Shown piece by piece: positions 52,405-61,528 of a DNA stretch of 64,000 nucleotides. The position numbers and the translations under genes were made by a program. The notes under the pieces were generated by a model. It was not told where the DNA came from. It was given only the letters and a program-made list of their open reading frames with translations, and searched no databases. Source of the stretch: an uncultured Bacteroidota bacterium (lineage in GTDB: Bacteria > Bacteroidota > Bacteroidia > Chitinophagales > Chitinophagaceae); assembly GCA_903839875.1 (NCBI GenBank), contig CAIMDZ010000113.1:1-64000 (forward strand), given 5' to 3'. The stretch's first letter is position 1, and every line of letters begins with the position of its first letter.

Positions 52405-54381
52405 ATGGATTCCAGTCACATTAAGAAGGTTTCTACGGCAGGGCTTTTGATTACTTTAGGAATTATTTTTGGCGATATAGGCACTTCCCCTTTATATACT
52501 TTCCAGACAATATTAAAAGAAGGCGGCGATGCAACTGAGGAACTTGTTCTGGGCGCTATTTCCTGCGTGTTCTGGACATTGACCCTGCAAACCACTTTTA
52601 AGTATATCCTGATTACTTTGCAGGCGGATAATAAGGGTGAGGGGGGCATTTTTTCTTTATACTCACTTGTACGCAGATACGGTAAGAAACTCGTTTTCCC
52701 TGCTATAATCGGTGCAGGAACCCTGCTTGCTGATGGCATCATAACTCCACCTATCTCTGTTACTTCAGCTATAGAGGGGTTAGGAGGTGTTAAGGGAATG
52801 GAGCATCTGATTGTTCCGGGAAACCACTTAGTAATGTGGATAGTTGTGGTCATACTATTTCTGCTGTTTGTTTTTCAAAGATTTGGCACTAAAGTAGTAG
52901 GTGGGTCCTTTGGCCCCATAATGTTCATGTGGTTTATGATGATGGGCTTTTATGGTTTACGGCAAATTGTTCAGTACCCTCATATTTTCACTGCCTTGAA
53001 TCCTATGCATGGAATCAAATTATTAACACACCATACTAAAGGTTTTTGGTTACTCGGCGCCGTTTTCCTGTGCACTACGGGGGCAGAGGCTTTATATTCA
53101 GATCTGGGGCATTGCGGACGAAGGAATATTCAGGTGAGCTGGATATTTGTAAAAATTACCCTGGTACTCAATTACCTCGGGCAGGGCGCCTGGGTTTTAC
53201 TCCAGCATAATCAAAACCTCGGAGACATAAATCCTTTCTTTGCAATAGTCCCCAAAGGATACTTGCTGCCATCCATTATCGTGGCAACAGCAGCCACTAT
53301 TATTGCCAGCCAGGCATTAATAAGCGGTTCTTTTACACTTATCAGCGAGGCAATAAGCCTTAATTTCTGGCCAAAAGTAAAAGTAAAGTACCCTACCACA
53401 ATCCGTGGCCAGATTTACATCCCCAGCATTAATTGGATTTTATTTGTAGGTTGTATTTTAGTTGTATTATATTTCCGTACTTCCGAGGCAATGACTGCGG
53501 CCTATGGTTTCTCCATTACTATTGCAATGCTGATGACCACCATATTGGTTTATTATTTCCTGCGGTATGTAAAACATTTCCCGCTCTGGCTCGTAGTATT
53601 GATACTCGCTGTTTTTGTTACTGTTGAATCATCCTTTTTTATAGCCAACGCAGTGAAAATAGTCAAACGTTTATTCTTCCTGGTTTTTGAGTTTGGCCTG
53701 ATATTTACCATGTATGTCTGGTACACCGCCAGGAAGATAACAAACCGTTTCCTGAAGTTTGTAAACATGAGGGAATACCTTCCCCTGCTAAATGATCTGA
53801 GCAACGATACCAGTATTAACAAGTTCGCCACACATGCTATCTACCTTACCAAAGCCGACCATACTTTCCAGATAGAAGAGCGTATTATTTACTCCATCTT
53901 CAGCCACAAACCCAAAAGGGCGGATATATATTGGTTTGTACATGTGGAACGAACGGATGAGCCTTATACGCTGGAATATTCAGTAGAGGTGCTAAAAAAG
54001 GATAAAGTAATACGGGTAGAGTTCAGATTAGGATTTCGCGTTCAGCCACGCATTAACCTGCTTATGCGAAAAGTAGTCAATGAAATGGCAGAACATAAGG
54101 AATTAAATTTGATCAGCCCTTATCCATCATTAGCCAAACACCACCTCGCCGCTGATTTTGTGTATGTAGTACTGGAAACTTTCCTGTCAACTGATAATGA
54201 ATTCACAGTCAGGGATGGATTTATTTTGAACAGTTATTTTATCCTTAAGCATCTCTCCCAGACAGATGACAAATCATTCGGGCTGGATGCAAGTGAAACA
54301 CGTGTGGAGAAAATACCCATGGTGGTAACTCCATTTACCAAAATGGAACTTAAACGGTCTGATTTTAAAATTCTCGGTTAA
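52405..54381 (+). CDS. kup: KUP-type potassium uptake protein, paralog
   Basis: Second KUP transporter of 658 residues, divergent from the first across a 216-base gap. Same signatures: GIIFGDIGTSPLYTFQTIL, ADNKGEGGIFSLYSLVRRYG, CTTGAEALYSDLGHCGRRN, ASQALISGSFTLISEA. About 12 membrane helices and a C-terminal cytoplasmic domain. Two paralogs may work at different potassium levels or in different directions. The ATG at 52405 (MDSS) is preferred to the one at 52393. No KtrAB or Kdp genes are seen nearby. Confidence 0.92.
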   Translation: MDSSHIKKVSTAGLLITLGIIFGDIGTSPLYTFQTILKEGGDATEELVLGAISCVFWTLTLQTTFKYILITLQADNKGEGGIFSLYSLVRRYGKKLVFPAIIGAGTLLADGIITPPISVTSAIEGLGGVKGMEHLIVPGNHLVMWIVVVILFLLFVFQRFGTKVVGGSFGPIMFMWFMMMGFYGLRQIVQYPHIFTALNPMHGIKLLTHHTKGFWLLGAVFLCTTGAEALYSDLGHCGRRNIQVSWIFVKITLVLNYLGQGAWVLLQHNQNLGDINPFFAIVPKGYLLPSIIVATAATIIASQALISGSFTLISEAISLNFWPKVKVKYPTTIRGQIYIPSINWILFVGCILVVLYFRTSEAMTAAYGFSITIAMLMTTILVYYFLRYVKHFPLWLVVLILAVFVTVESSFFIANAVKIVKRLFFLVFEFGLIFTMYVWYTARKITNRFLKFVNMREYLPLLNDLSNDTSINKFATHAIYLTKADHTFQIEERIIYSIFSHKPKRADIYWFVHVERTDEPYTLEYSVEVLKKDKVIRVEFRLGFRVQPRINLLMRKVVNEMAEHKELNLISPYPSLAKHHLAADFVYVVLETFLSTDNEFTVRDGFILNSYFILKHLSQTDDKSFGLDASETRVEKIPMVVTPFTKMELKRSDFKILG

Positions 54382-54485
54382 TAGCCTGAAAGATTACCAA
54401 TAAATAAAGAGCAACAAACGAAAAATATTACTTATTTTCGTAGTGGATAATGTGTTTTAGTGCAAATTTCTAAACTATTATACCT

Positions 54486-56177
54486 ATGAATAAGCTCCTG
54501 TGCCTGCTATTTTTATTACCTGCATATTTACAGGCGCAGACCATACATATCTCAACTGTTGCCACAACCGTTTGCATAGGAACCCATGTTATTTTTACCG
54601 CTACCGATACTGGTATTTCATCGCCTCATTTTCAATGGAAAGTAAATAATGTTCTTTCCGGTACAGACAGTTCGACATTTACTGCTTCGACTTTGACTAA
54701 TGGAGATTCTGTAAAATGTTTATTGACGAATGGTACGGGAGATACGGTTTTTGCGGTGTCGAATGGGATTGGGATGACTGTTCAGACAATGCCAAATGCG
54801 GGAGTAATTACCGGTATTGATCTCACTGTTTGCGTTGGTGCCACAATAACATTATCCGACACTATGCCAGGCGGTATTTGGAAAACAAGCAATGGTCATG
54901 CATCAGTTACTGGAGGTATTGTTACAGGATTAAGCATTCGTTATGTATTTGAATACAACGTAATCCCTTCGGCCGATACTATTCTCTATATCAAATCAAA
55001 TAGCTGCGGTTCCGACACTGCATTCAAAACAATTTCAATCAATGCCAAACCAATTGCTATGTTTGATCTACCATATTCAATGTGTGAAAAGCAACACGTA
55101 TCTTTAGTCAATGGCAATGGTAATTTCCAAAATCTATTTTCAATAAATGGTGATGTAGTATCCATGGGTAGCGATCTCTATGGCGTCAAGGCTGGGAATG
55201 ATTATCTATACAACATTGTACATAATATTTGTGGTTCTGATACTTTCGGCCAGGCAATAAGAGTTGACCCCCTACCTGTTGTTTATCCAATACAAGCACA
55301 AACTACCGAATTGTGTCCGAATGAGCAACTTACGTTAACAGATTCTGGGATAGGAGATTTCCATTGGTATTCAAATAATGGGAACGCCTCGGTAGGCCCA
55401 TGGAGCGGTGTTGTAACAGCGCTCAATGCAGGATACGCTACAATAATTTTAGACATTTCTAACTATTGCGGATTGGCGAGAACTTCAATTTCCATTCAAA
55501 TTGATCCCCCTAAACCAATCTTAAATACAGGTGAATTTTGTGAAGGAAGCAGGCTTGAGCTAGCCGACAGTACAAAAGGAGGCTCATGGAGTTCAGCTAA
55601 CCCGGCTATCACAAATATGATATCTTCATCGGGAATAGTAACGGCAATTTCCCCTGGAATTGACACAATATTTTACCGACTCCCTAACGGATGTACAGCT
55701 AAGGCAAGTGTGACTGTTAACCCATTACCTGCCCCCATATCCGGTGAATCGATAACCTGTAAGGGATCTTCAATAACATTAACAAATACAGATAATGGAA
55801 AATGGAGATCAACCTTTGACAGCGTAGCTACAGTTGATTCACTTTATGGCGAAGTAAAAACGATCACAAAAGGCTACGCAACTATAAAGTATATACTCCC
55901 TTCAGGCTGCTATGATTCAGTAAACCTACGGGTAGTAAACTGCGACACTGCCGCAACAATCTTCCCCAATCCTTCTGTGAATGAAGTAATCATCCAGGTG
56001 GATACTATTTATTACAATCATTATTTCGTCATAAATATGAGTGGGCAGGTATTGATCAATGAACCAATTATCGAAACACTTACCAAAGTGAATACCGGGT
56101 TACTTATCCCCGGCACCTACCTGGTTTACCTGACCGGCGATAATATGACCTACTATACCAAATTCGTAAAAGAATGA
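54486..56177 (+). CDS. T9SS-sorted Ig-like surface protein
   Basis: A 563-residue exported protein with signal peptide (about 1-18, ends LQAQ), repeated 80-residue Ig-like/PKD-like beta-sandwich domains marked by C(I/V)GxxxT..T and LTNGDSVKCLLTNG, WSSANPAIT, WKTSNGHASV patterns, and a T9SS sorting domain (about 495-563: TIFPNPSVNEVII, INMSGQVLI, GTYLVYLTG, KFVKE). Probably cell-surface adhesin-like. Its stop lies 3 bases from the ykgJ stop. Function unknown. Confidence 0.83.
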   Translation: MNKLLCLLFLLPAYLQAQTIHISTVATTVCIGTHVIFTATDTGISSPHFQWKVNNVLSGTDSSTFTASTLTNGDSVKCLLTNGTGDTVFAVSNGIGMTVQTMPNAGVITGIDLTVCVGATITLSDTMPGGIWKTSNGHASVTGGIVTGLSIRYVFEYNVIPSADTILYIKSNSCGSDTAFKTISINAKPIAMFDLPYSMCEKQHVSLVNGNGNFQNLFSINGDVVSMGSDLYGVKAGNDYLYNIVHNICGSDTFGQAIRVDPLPVVYPIQAQTTELCPNEQLTLTDSGIGDFHWYSNNGNASVGPWSGVVTALNAGYATIILDISNYCGLARTSISIQIDPPKPILNTGEFCEGSRLELADSTKGGSWSSANPAITNMISSSGIVTAISPGIDTIFYRLPNGCTAKASVTVNPLPAPISGESITCKGSSITLTNTDNGKWRSTFDSVATVDSLYGEVKTITKGYATIKYILPSGCYDSVNLRVVNCDTAATIFPNPSVNEVIIQVDTIYYNHYFVINMSGQVLINEPIIETLTKVNTGLLIPGTYLVYLTGDNMTYYTKFVKE

Positions 56178-56180
56178 AAA

Positions 56181-56660
56181 TTATTTCCCTTCCATTTTCA
56201 GTAACCCTTCCATAACCGTAAATGCAATAGGACAAACAAGCGTATTTTTCAGCGTCAATTGCGTGCGTTTCAGGAAAACATCCTCATCGGTATAGGGGTA
56301 CCTCCGGCAGTCACTGGGGCGGTCATCGTAGATATTGCAAGTATTATCTTCAGCCAGGAACGGACAAGGCTTTTGCCGGGCCACATAATCGCCCTCTTCA
56401 TCTATTTTCAGGTATTGTGCCACCAGGTCGCCTTCCTTCATACGAAGCACCTTTGCAATACGTTTTATATCCGGTTGCTTAAAACGGGGAGAATGGTTTT
56501 TACAGCAGTTAGCGCAACTCAGGCAATCTATTTTACTAAAAGCCTCCTCATGCAGATCAGGCAAAGCCTTCAGCATCTTATTAAAGTTGCCCTTCTCCAA
56601 TAAATACTTGTATTCCTTCTGGTGCTCTTTAGCCTCTTTAAGTAATGAGTCGTAAGTCAT
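56181..56660 (-). CDS. ykgJ: YkgJ family cysteine cluster protein
   Basis: A 159-residue protein with the CxxCxxCC cluster motif (DCLSCANCCKNHSPRF), then CPFLAEDNTCNIYDDRPSDCRRYP and a final VCPIAF; these cysteines likely bind zinc or an iron-sulfur centre. Function unknown. Unusually, its start codon and first residues lie inside a 7-base tandem repeat (CTTTCTA, CTTTCTA, CTTATGA, CTTACGA, CTCATTA, CTTAAAG read on the minus strand), so MTYDSLL is encoded by the repeat. The gene may be cotranscribed with parB, whose stop is 91 bases upstream. Confidence 0.85.
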   Translation of the reverse strand: MTYDSLLKEAKEHQKEYKYLLEKGNFNKMLKALPDLHEEAFSKIDCLSCANCCKNHSPRFKQPDIKRIAKVLRMKEGDLVAQYLKIDEEGDYVARQKPCPFLAEDNTCNIYDDRPSDCRRYPYTDEDVFLKRTQLTLKNTLVCPIAFTVMEGLLKMEGK

Positions 56661-56677
56661 AAGTAGAAAGTAGAAAG
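56636..56677 (-). repeat. 7-base repeat (6 units) spanning the ykgJ start
   Basis: Six 7-base units beginning CTT or CTC on the minus strand; the third contains the ATG. Confidence 0.75.
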
Positions 56678-56701
56678 CTGTTATGCAATGGGGACATTTT
56701 C

Positions 56702-56727
56702 AAACCTGCCTGCCGGCAGGCAGGTTT
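56702..56727. repeat. 26-base perfect palindrome between parB and ykgJ
   Basis: AAACCTGCCTGCC followed by its exact complement; it splits the 8-base repeat that follows parB. REP-type element common in this phylum. Confidence 0.85.
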
Positions 56728-56748
56728 CCTCATTTTCAAATTTCCACA
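56725..56748 (-). repeat. 8-base repeat (3 units) after the parB stop
   Basis: Minus strand TGTGGAAA, TTTGAAAA, TGAGGAAA, 3 bases after the TGA of parB; one more unit (TTTGAAAA) lies beyond the palindrome. Confidence 0.75.
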
Positions 56749-56751
56749 TTA

Positions 56752-57672
56752 TCAAAGTTGCATCTTCTCCATGATCCTTTCCAGGTCCTCATCGCTGTAA
56801 AACTCAATGATAACACTTCCTTTGCCTGTTTTCTTTCTATCCAATTTCACCCTTGTTGAAAAGTGTGAAGCCATATTGTCTTCTATACGTTTGTATGCAG
56901 GAGGCAGCTTTACACTGGTTGCAGGTTTGGATTGCGCAGCTTGTTTTTCAGCGCCCATATTCTTCACCATCTGCTCCACCTGCCTTACGGAAAGTCCGTT
57001 CTGCATAGTTTCACGGAACACATACAATTGCTGGTCCACATGTTCGAGGCCAATAATAGCGCGTGCATGTCCCATACTTAGCTGACCGTCGCGAACCGCC
57101 TTTTGAATATCCGGTGGCAGCTTCAGCAGTCGCAGATAATTGGCAACAGTGCTGCGTTCCTTCTTCATCCGGTCAGCCACCTGCTCCTGCGTGAGTCCGC
57201 ACTCATCCATCAACTGGCGGTAACTAAGCGCAATTTCAATAGCGTTAAGATTTTCCCGCTGCAGGTTCTCGAGCAACGCCATTTCCAGCATCCCTTGCCC
57301 GTCAGCAGTGCGCACATAGGCTGGTATATCTGTTAGTCCTGCCAACTTTGAGGCACGAACACGTCGCTCACCCGAAATAAGCTGGTACCTGTTCTGACCG
57401 ATTTTAACAACCGTAACCGGTTGTATGATGTCATGAAGCTTTATGCTTTCAGACAGTTCTTTTAAAGACTGCTCATCAAAATCATGTCGTGGCTGGCTGG
57501 GGTTTACTTCTATCTGGTCTAAAGGTATACGGGCAGTAGTACTTTGCGTATCCGAATTTTTACCGGAAACAGCAGGCACACCTTGCTTGGGAGCATTTAT
57601 CTCATCATCAATGGTATCCAGCAGCGCGCGGATGCCCTTGCCCAATCCCTGTTTTTTATTGATCTGCGCCAT
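56752..57672 (-). CDS. parB: Chromosome partitioning protein ParB
   Basis: ParB/Spo0J-type CTPase and DNA-binding protein of about 306 residues: N-terminal lysine-rich start (GLGKGIRALLD), ParB CTPase domain (about 55-150: IPLDQIEVNPSQPR, ELSESIKLHDIIQPV, SGERRVRASKLAG), a helix-turn-helix (about 155-210: LTQEQVADRMKKERSTVANYLRLLKLP) and a C-terminal dimerisation domain. Binds parS and, with ParA, segregates origins. The start at MAQ (57672) overlaps the parA end by 17 bases; 57687 also possible. No parS consensus was seen in the window. Confidence 0.93.
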   Translation of the reverse strand: MAQINKKQGLGKGIRALLDTIDDEINAPKQGVPAVSGKNSDTQSTTARIPLDQIEVNPSQPRHDFDEQSLKELSESIKLHDIIQPVTVVKIGQNRYQLISGERRVRASKLAGLTDIPAYVRTADGQGMLEMALLENLQRENLNAIEIALSYRQLMDECGLTQEQVADRMKKERSTVANYLRLLKLPPDIQKAVRDGQLSMGHARAIIGLEHVDQQLYVFRETMQNGLSVRQVEQMVKNMGAEKQAAQSKPATSVKLPPAYKRIEDNMASHFSTRVKLDRKKTGKGSVIIEFYSDEDLERIMEKMQL

Positions 57673-58480
57673 GCTCATCTGTTTCAAATATTTTGTCCTC
57701 GTTCTTAATCCTTGTCATATTGTTTTTCTGAAGGATCTCCTTTGCGAGGTTCAGATAATTGATAGCTCCGGTGCTTTCCGCATCATACAATAATGCCGGC
57801 ATCCCGAAACTAGGCGCCTCGCCCAGTCTCGTATTCCTGTGCAGAATAGTATTGAATACAAGGTCGCCAAAGTGGTTCTTTATTTCTTCCACTACCTGGT
57901 TGCTCAGGCGCAGGCGGCCATCATACATGGTCATCAGTATGCCTTCTATCTTCAGGTTCGAGTTGATCCTTGTCTGTACAATTTTTATAGTGTTCAGCAG
58001 TTTCCCCAATCCTTCCAGTGCGAAATACTCACATTGCACGGGTATCACCACACTATCTGCTACAGCCAGTGCATTCACAGTTATCAGCCCAAGTGAAGGA
58101 GAACAATCTATAATAATAAAATCATAGTTGGCCAGTTCAGGTTCCAGCGCTTTACGCAGCACATACTCCCTGTTTGGGTGATTGATGAGTTCTATCTCTG
58201 CCCCTACCAGGTCCAGGTGACTGGGCACTATATTCAGGTTGGGCGTTTGTGTTTCCAGTACTACCTGCGAGATTGGTGTCTCATTCACCATGCAGTCATA
58301 CAGGCTTATTTGTATATTTTTCAGGTCAAAGCCATTGCCTGTTGTACTGTTTGCCTGCGGATCGGCATCCACCAGCAAGGTCTTGTATTCCAGCACAGCC
58401 AGGCTTGCAGCCAGGTTTATTGCAGTTGTGGTCTTCCCCACCCCACCTTTTTGATTCGCTATTGCTATTACTTTAGCCAT
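57656..58480 (-). CDS. parA: Chromosome partitioning ATPase ParA (Soj)
   Basis: Walker-type ATPase of 274 residues: deviant Walker A KGGVGKTTTAINLA near the N-terminus, DADPQANST, and Walker B-like FIIIDCSPSLG. Acts with ParB to move origins. The gene pair parA-parB overlaps and forms one operon. Hairpin AAACCC-CTGA-GGGTTT lies 6 bases before its start. Confidence 0.96.
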   Translation of the reverse strand: MAKVIAIANQKGGVGKTTTAINLAASLAVLEYKTLLVDADPQANSTTGNGFDLKNIQISLYDCMVNETPISQVVLETQTPNLNIVPSHLDLVGAEIELINHPNREYVLRKALEPELANYDFIIIDCSPSLGLITVNALAVADSVVIPVQCEYFALEGLGKLLNTIKIVQTRINSNLKIEGILMTMYDGRLRLSNQVVEEIKNHFGDLVFNTILHRNTRLGEAPSFGMPALLYDAESTGAINYLNLAKEILQKNNMTRIKNEDKIFETDEHGADQ

Positions 58481-58485
58481 ACTCC

Positions 58486-58501
58486 AAACCCCTGAGGGTT
58501 T
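58486..58501. promoter_or_regulatory. Hairpin next to the parA start
   Basis: AAACCC, loop CTGA, GGGTTT, 6 bases upstream of the parA ATG, in its leader. It may affect translation; a terminator role for plus-strand transcripts is also possible because T-runs follow on the plus strand. Confidence 0.35.
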
Positions 58502-58758
58502 TTATATTTTTTTGTTGAGCCCATGAGAGCTTAAATACTTTACCTATACTTCTCTTTGTCACTATCCTATACAAGGAACAATCAAATATAAGTAGTCTGT
58601 TATTACCTTTTAAAATTTGTTATGCACAATTCACTCAGGCATCCTCTGAAAAAAGTAAAAAACACCTTTTCTCTACTCCTTTGCGATCTTATCTTATACT
58701 ATTACTGATTACGAAACGCCTCTTTGCGCCTTTGCGAGAGACTTTTCACAATGCCTTT

Positions 58759-59436
58759 CTACAGATTAAAAGGCACCCCTATTTCCGGCAATATTAGTTC
58801 TTTACCGGCATCCCTGAATTTTTTCTTTGTCGCTTCGTGATCTATTTTAATATATCCAAATGTATCGAAATGAACACCTATGATCTTTTTGCACTGAATA
58901 AAATCTGCCGCAATTACTGCATCATCTGCATCCATGGTAAAATTTCCACCTATTGGCAATATAGCGAAATCCAGCTTTGCATATCGTGGCACCAGTTGCA
59001 TATCCATCATCAGGCAGGTATCTCCGCTATAGTAAAACTTATACTCTTCCCCATGTACCAAAAAGCCCCCCGGATTGCCGCCATATTCGCCGCCCGGCAT
59101 GCTGCTGCTATGCCATGCAGGCAAAAAATGCAGCTTCCCGAAATCAAAATTAGCCGATCCGAAGTTGACAGGATGGGTGTTTTTCACCCCCTGGTTTTGC
59201 GCCCAGGTAACGATTTCATAGGCGCCTATCACTTTGGCGCCTGTTCTCAGTGCAATACTCACCAGGTCGCCCACATGATCACCATGACCATGAGATGCCA
59301 GGATAAAATCAGCTTCAATGCTGTTGACATCAATATGCTTTGCCAGTTCATTGCCCGTAATAAACGGATCAAATAGCATTTTCTTACCCCCTGTTTCAAT
59401 ACCAAAACAAGAATGGCCGTAATAAGTAAACTTCAT
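58759..59436 (-). CDS. UPF0173-type metal-dependent hydrolase (MBL fold)
   Basis: A 225-residue metallo-beta-lactamase-fold protein of the UPF0173 type: LASHGHGDHVGD (HxHxDH), FYYSGDTCLMMDM (metal aspartate) and IGVHFDTFGY (final histidine). Starts MKFTYYGHSCFGIET. Binds two metals; substrate unknown. No operon partner. Confidence 0.9.
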   Translation of the reverse strand: MKFTYYGHSCFGIETGGKKMLFDPFITGNELAKHIDVNSIEADFILASHGHGDHVGDLVSIALRTGAKVIGAYEIVTWAQNQGVKNTHPVNFGSANFDFGKLHFLPAWHSSSMPGGEYGGNPGGFLVHGEEYKFYYSGDTCLMMDMQLVPRYAKLDFAILPIGGNFTMDADDAVIAADFIQCKKIIGVHFDTFGYIKIDHEATKKKFRDAGKELILPEIGVPFNL

Positions 59437-59666
59437 TTTAAGGGAAAATTGTTCTTTGCAAATTTAAGCAAATAAAAACAGGAAACGACCATTCTAAAGC
59501 TGACGATTAGCAAACAGAGCAATGAAAATTCAACTGCTCAACTTTATCCTGCTGATGCCGGGAGTTCCATCCGGCCAATAAAAAGATAATTATTTTCGGA
59601 TGAAAATAATAAAGAAAACAGGTTGACGTTTGGGACATAAAACGGAGCTGGCATTGAAAAAATCGT

Positions 59667-59674
59667 TATCTTTG
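59667..59674 (+). promoter_or_regulatory. Promoter box of hicBA
   Basis: TATCTTTG matches TAnnTTTG; ATG at 59693, leader about 13 bases. Confidence 0.5.
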
Positions 59675-59692
59675 TTTATATAATTTTGCTGT

Positions 59693-59908
59693 ATGAAACA
59701 AAGTATTTTGCAAAATGTAGTGTGGAAGGAAGGAAAATATTATGTGGCACAATGCCTGAATATTGATATTTCCAGTTTTGGTGACACAAGAGAAGATGCA
59801 TTGAAAAATCTGGATGAGGCAATAAGTTTATACCTTGAAGATGAACATGAAGACATTCAGAATGTAGAGGATCCTGTTATTATCCCCGTTACTGTTAAGT
59901 ATGCCTAA
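59693..59908 (+). CDS. hicB: HicB-type antitoxin
   Basis: A 71-residue HicB: VWKEGKYYVAQCLNIDISSFGDTREDALKNLDEAISLYLED is the partial RNase H-like fold of the family. There is no added DNA-binding domain, so autoregulation may need another factor. It overlaps hicA by 8 bases; the antitoxin comes first, the reversed order of the classic hicAB. Confidence 0.88.
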   Translation: MKQSILQNVVWKEGKYYVAQCLNIDISSFGDTREDALKNLDEAISLYLEDEHEDIQNVEDPVIIPVTVKYA

Positions 59909-60113
59909 GCTTTTTTCTTCGTTCCATATTCTTAAAGTGCTGTATGCTCATGGCTTCCTTTTCATATCACAAAAAGGAAGCCACATAAAATTAAGAAAAC
60001 CGGGAAACCCTGTCTTAACTGTAATTGTACCGGCCGAAAGAAAGGAAATGCCTCATGGTACCTTCAAATCCATTTTACGCCAAAGCCAACTAACCCTTGC
60101 GGACTTTGAATAA
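59901..60113 (+). CDS. hicA: HicA-type mRNA interferase toxin
   Basis: A 70-residue HicA: double-stranded RNA-binding-like fold with the catalytic histidine in ISQKGSHIKLRKPG and the KSILRQSQLT end. It cleaves mRNA to stop growth when free of HicB. Overlap with hicB implies coupled translation. Both genes look intact. Confidence 0.88.
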   Translation: MPKLFSSFHILKVLYAHGFLFISQKGSHIKLRKPGNPVLTVIVPAERKEMPHGTFKSILRQSQLTLADFE

Positions 60114-60275
60114 ACAATACATTTTTGTGTACCGGGTTGGTCTTACTTCCTGACCAACAACCTCCAATCCCAAAAACTGACAACAATCTAATCAACGTAT
60201 ATGGAGCCGATGACCTATTCTCCAGCGAAACCCCGGAACAAGGTCCCGCTTTTTCAGCAGGAGGGATTTAGGGCT

Positions 60276-60692
60276 TTACTTCGCCGGATTCCCCGGAATC
60301 GGCACAGGAACCTTATTATGCTCCTTATCTGCCGGGTACATCTTCATATAGTGCGGATAATTCTGCTCGGGGTGCAGGTCCAGGCTCAGCCCTTTTAGTA
60401 TTTGTATCCTCGACTTACTCATATCCACCTTCTCAAGGAAGGATGGCACCGAAGGTGAGAAACTCCATTTACTGTTTTCCCAATACACATATCCACCCCG
60501 TTCCGGATCATAGAAAGTGTAAAAATCAGGGAAATAAACATGTGCTGTGGCATCATATTGCTGGGCAGCAGCCCAGGAAGGTAATGCCCTTGATTTGGTT
60601 ACCTTTTGGTTAATGTCAACTTTAGCACTTTTTTGCGCCCCTGCTATAATTGGTAAAATGATCAGAAACAAAACCACCCAAATCTTTTTCAT
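60276..60692 (-). CDS. Secreted hypothetical protein
   Basis: A 138-residue protein with signal peptide (about 1-19, ends AGAQ). The body contains VYFPDFYTFYDPERGGYVYWENSKWSFSPS, a pattern (PDFYTFYDPxRGGYVYWxxxxW) found in small secreted Bacteroidota proteins of unknown role. The ATG at 60692 is chosen over 60731 since it starts the signal peptide. Convergent with hicA; about 160 bases between. Confidence 0.7.
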   Translation of the reverse strand: MKKIWVVLFLIILPIIAGAQKSAKVDINQKVTKSRALPSWAAAQQYDATAHVYFPDFYTFYDPERGGYVYWENSKWSFSPSVPSFLEKVDMSKSRIQILKGLSLDLHPEQNYPHYMKMYPADKEHNKVPVPIPGNPAK

Positions 60693-61007
60693 AAATTCAG
60701 TTTTTAACTCTTTGGCATTTCTTTCATTCAAAGAGTTAATAATATTATGCCATGATTCTATTCCGAACTATGATGATCGTCAGTGTACTCAATAATATGG
60801 CCAGTATACTGAATATTCTACAGTCAATGCCGTATTTTTCAGCAAGAACGGATATCATTACCAGTATTTCAGTGCAGTAGTATATCCATAGTAAAACTGC
60901 AAATTGTCAACTTCGCCTGCTGCCAACCCACCCTTAAGGCATACTTTTTTTGTCTATTATTGAAAATACCTGTTTATTCTCTTATTTTTATCCAAATTTA
61001 CAAAATT

Positions 61008-61502
61008 ATGAATGCAACCATAGGCGTCTACGACAATCATGACCTGGCTGTCGAAGCCATTCAAAAACTAAAAGATTCAGGCTACCCTGTTAATCAGTTG
61101 TCCATTATGGGACTAATGGAAACAGAGGTAGTTGATGACAAAATGCATGTAATGCCTAAAAGCTCTATTAAGGCAGGCGGCCTTGGAGCAGGTACGATTC
61201 TGGGTACTACGCTTGGCATTCTTACTGGTGTCGGTATGTTTGCAATACCGGGAGTTGGTTTCCTGTATGGAGCAGGCGCTTTAGTTGGCGCCATAGCCGG
61301 ATTTGATTTCGGCCTCATCGGAGGCGGTATAGCGTCAGCCCTTGCCTCTGTTGGTGTACAAGACGAAATGGCTAAAAAATACCATGATGACCTTGTTGCA
61401 GGAAAATACCTGGTTATAGCCCATGGCAGTGAGGAGCATGTTAACCAGGCAAAGGCTACCCTCGATGAACATGGCACTCATGAAGAAATAGCATTGCATT
61501 AA
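61008..61502 (+). CDS. General stress protein 17M-like membrane protein
   Basis: A 164-residue protein: N-terminal ATIGVYDNHDLAVEAIQKLKDSGY (general stress 17M-like fold), then a glycine-rich hydrophobic region (about 60-115: GGLGAGTILGTTLGILTG, GFLYGAGALVGAIAGFDFG) and a C-terminal HGSEEHVNQAKATLDEHGTHE. Family members are induced by envelope or oxidative stress; precise function unknown. The ATG at 61008 is preferred to 60960. A MITE-like element follows 27 bases after the stop. Confidence 0.82.
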   Translation: MNATIGVYDNHDLAVEAIQKLKDSGYPVNQLSIMGLMETEVVDDKMHVMPKSSIKAGGLGAGTILGTTLGILTGVGMFAIPGVGFLYGAGALVGAIAGFDFGLIGGGIASALASVGVQDEMAKKYHDDLVAGKYLVIAHGSEEHVNQAKATLDEHGTHEEIALH

Positions 61503-61528
61503 TAGCTCTGAAAAAGGTTTTTTACTAA

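Noticed and set aside
56999-57021. parS-like sequence inside parB (GTTTCACGGAACA)
   Set aside because: The consensus is 16 bases with a central CACGTG; this is two bases short and not symmetric, so it does not qualify.
58486-58501. Rho-independent terminator at AAACCC-CTGA-GGGTTT
   Set aside because: The T-run is on the plus strand but both flanking genes are on the minus strand; kept only as a leader hairpin of parA.
59522-59581. 19-codon signal-peptide-like frame (MKIQLLNFILLMPG)
   Set aside because: Resembles the YceI signal peptide start, but too short and followed by a stop at once; possibly a remnant, not supported enough to list.
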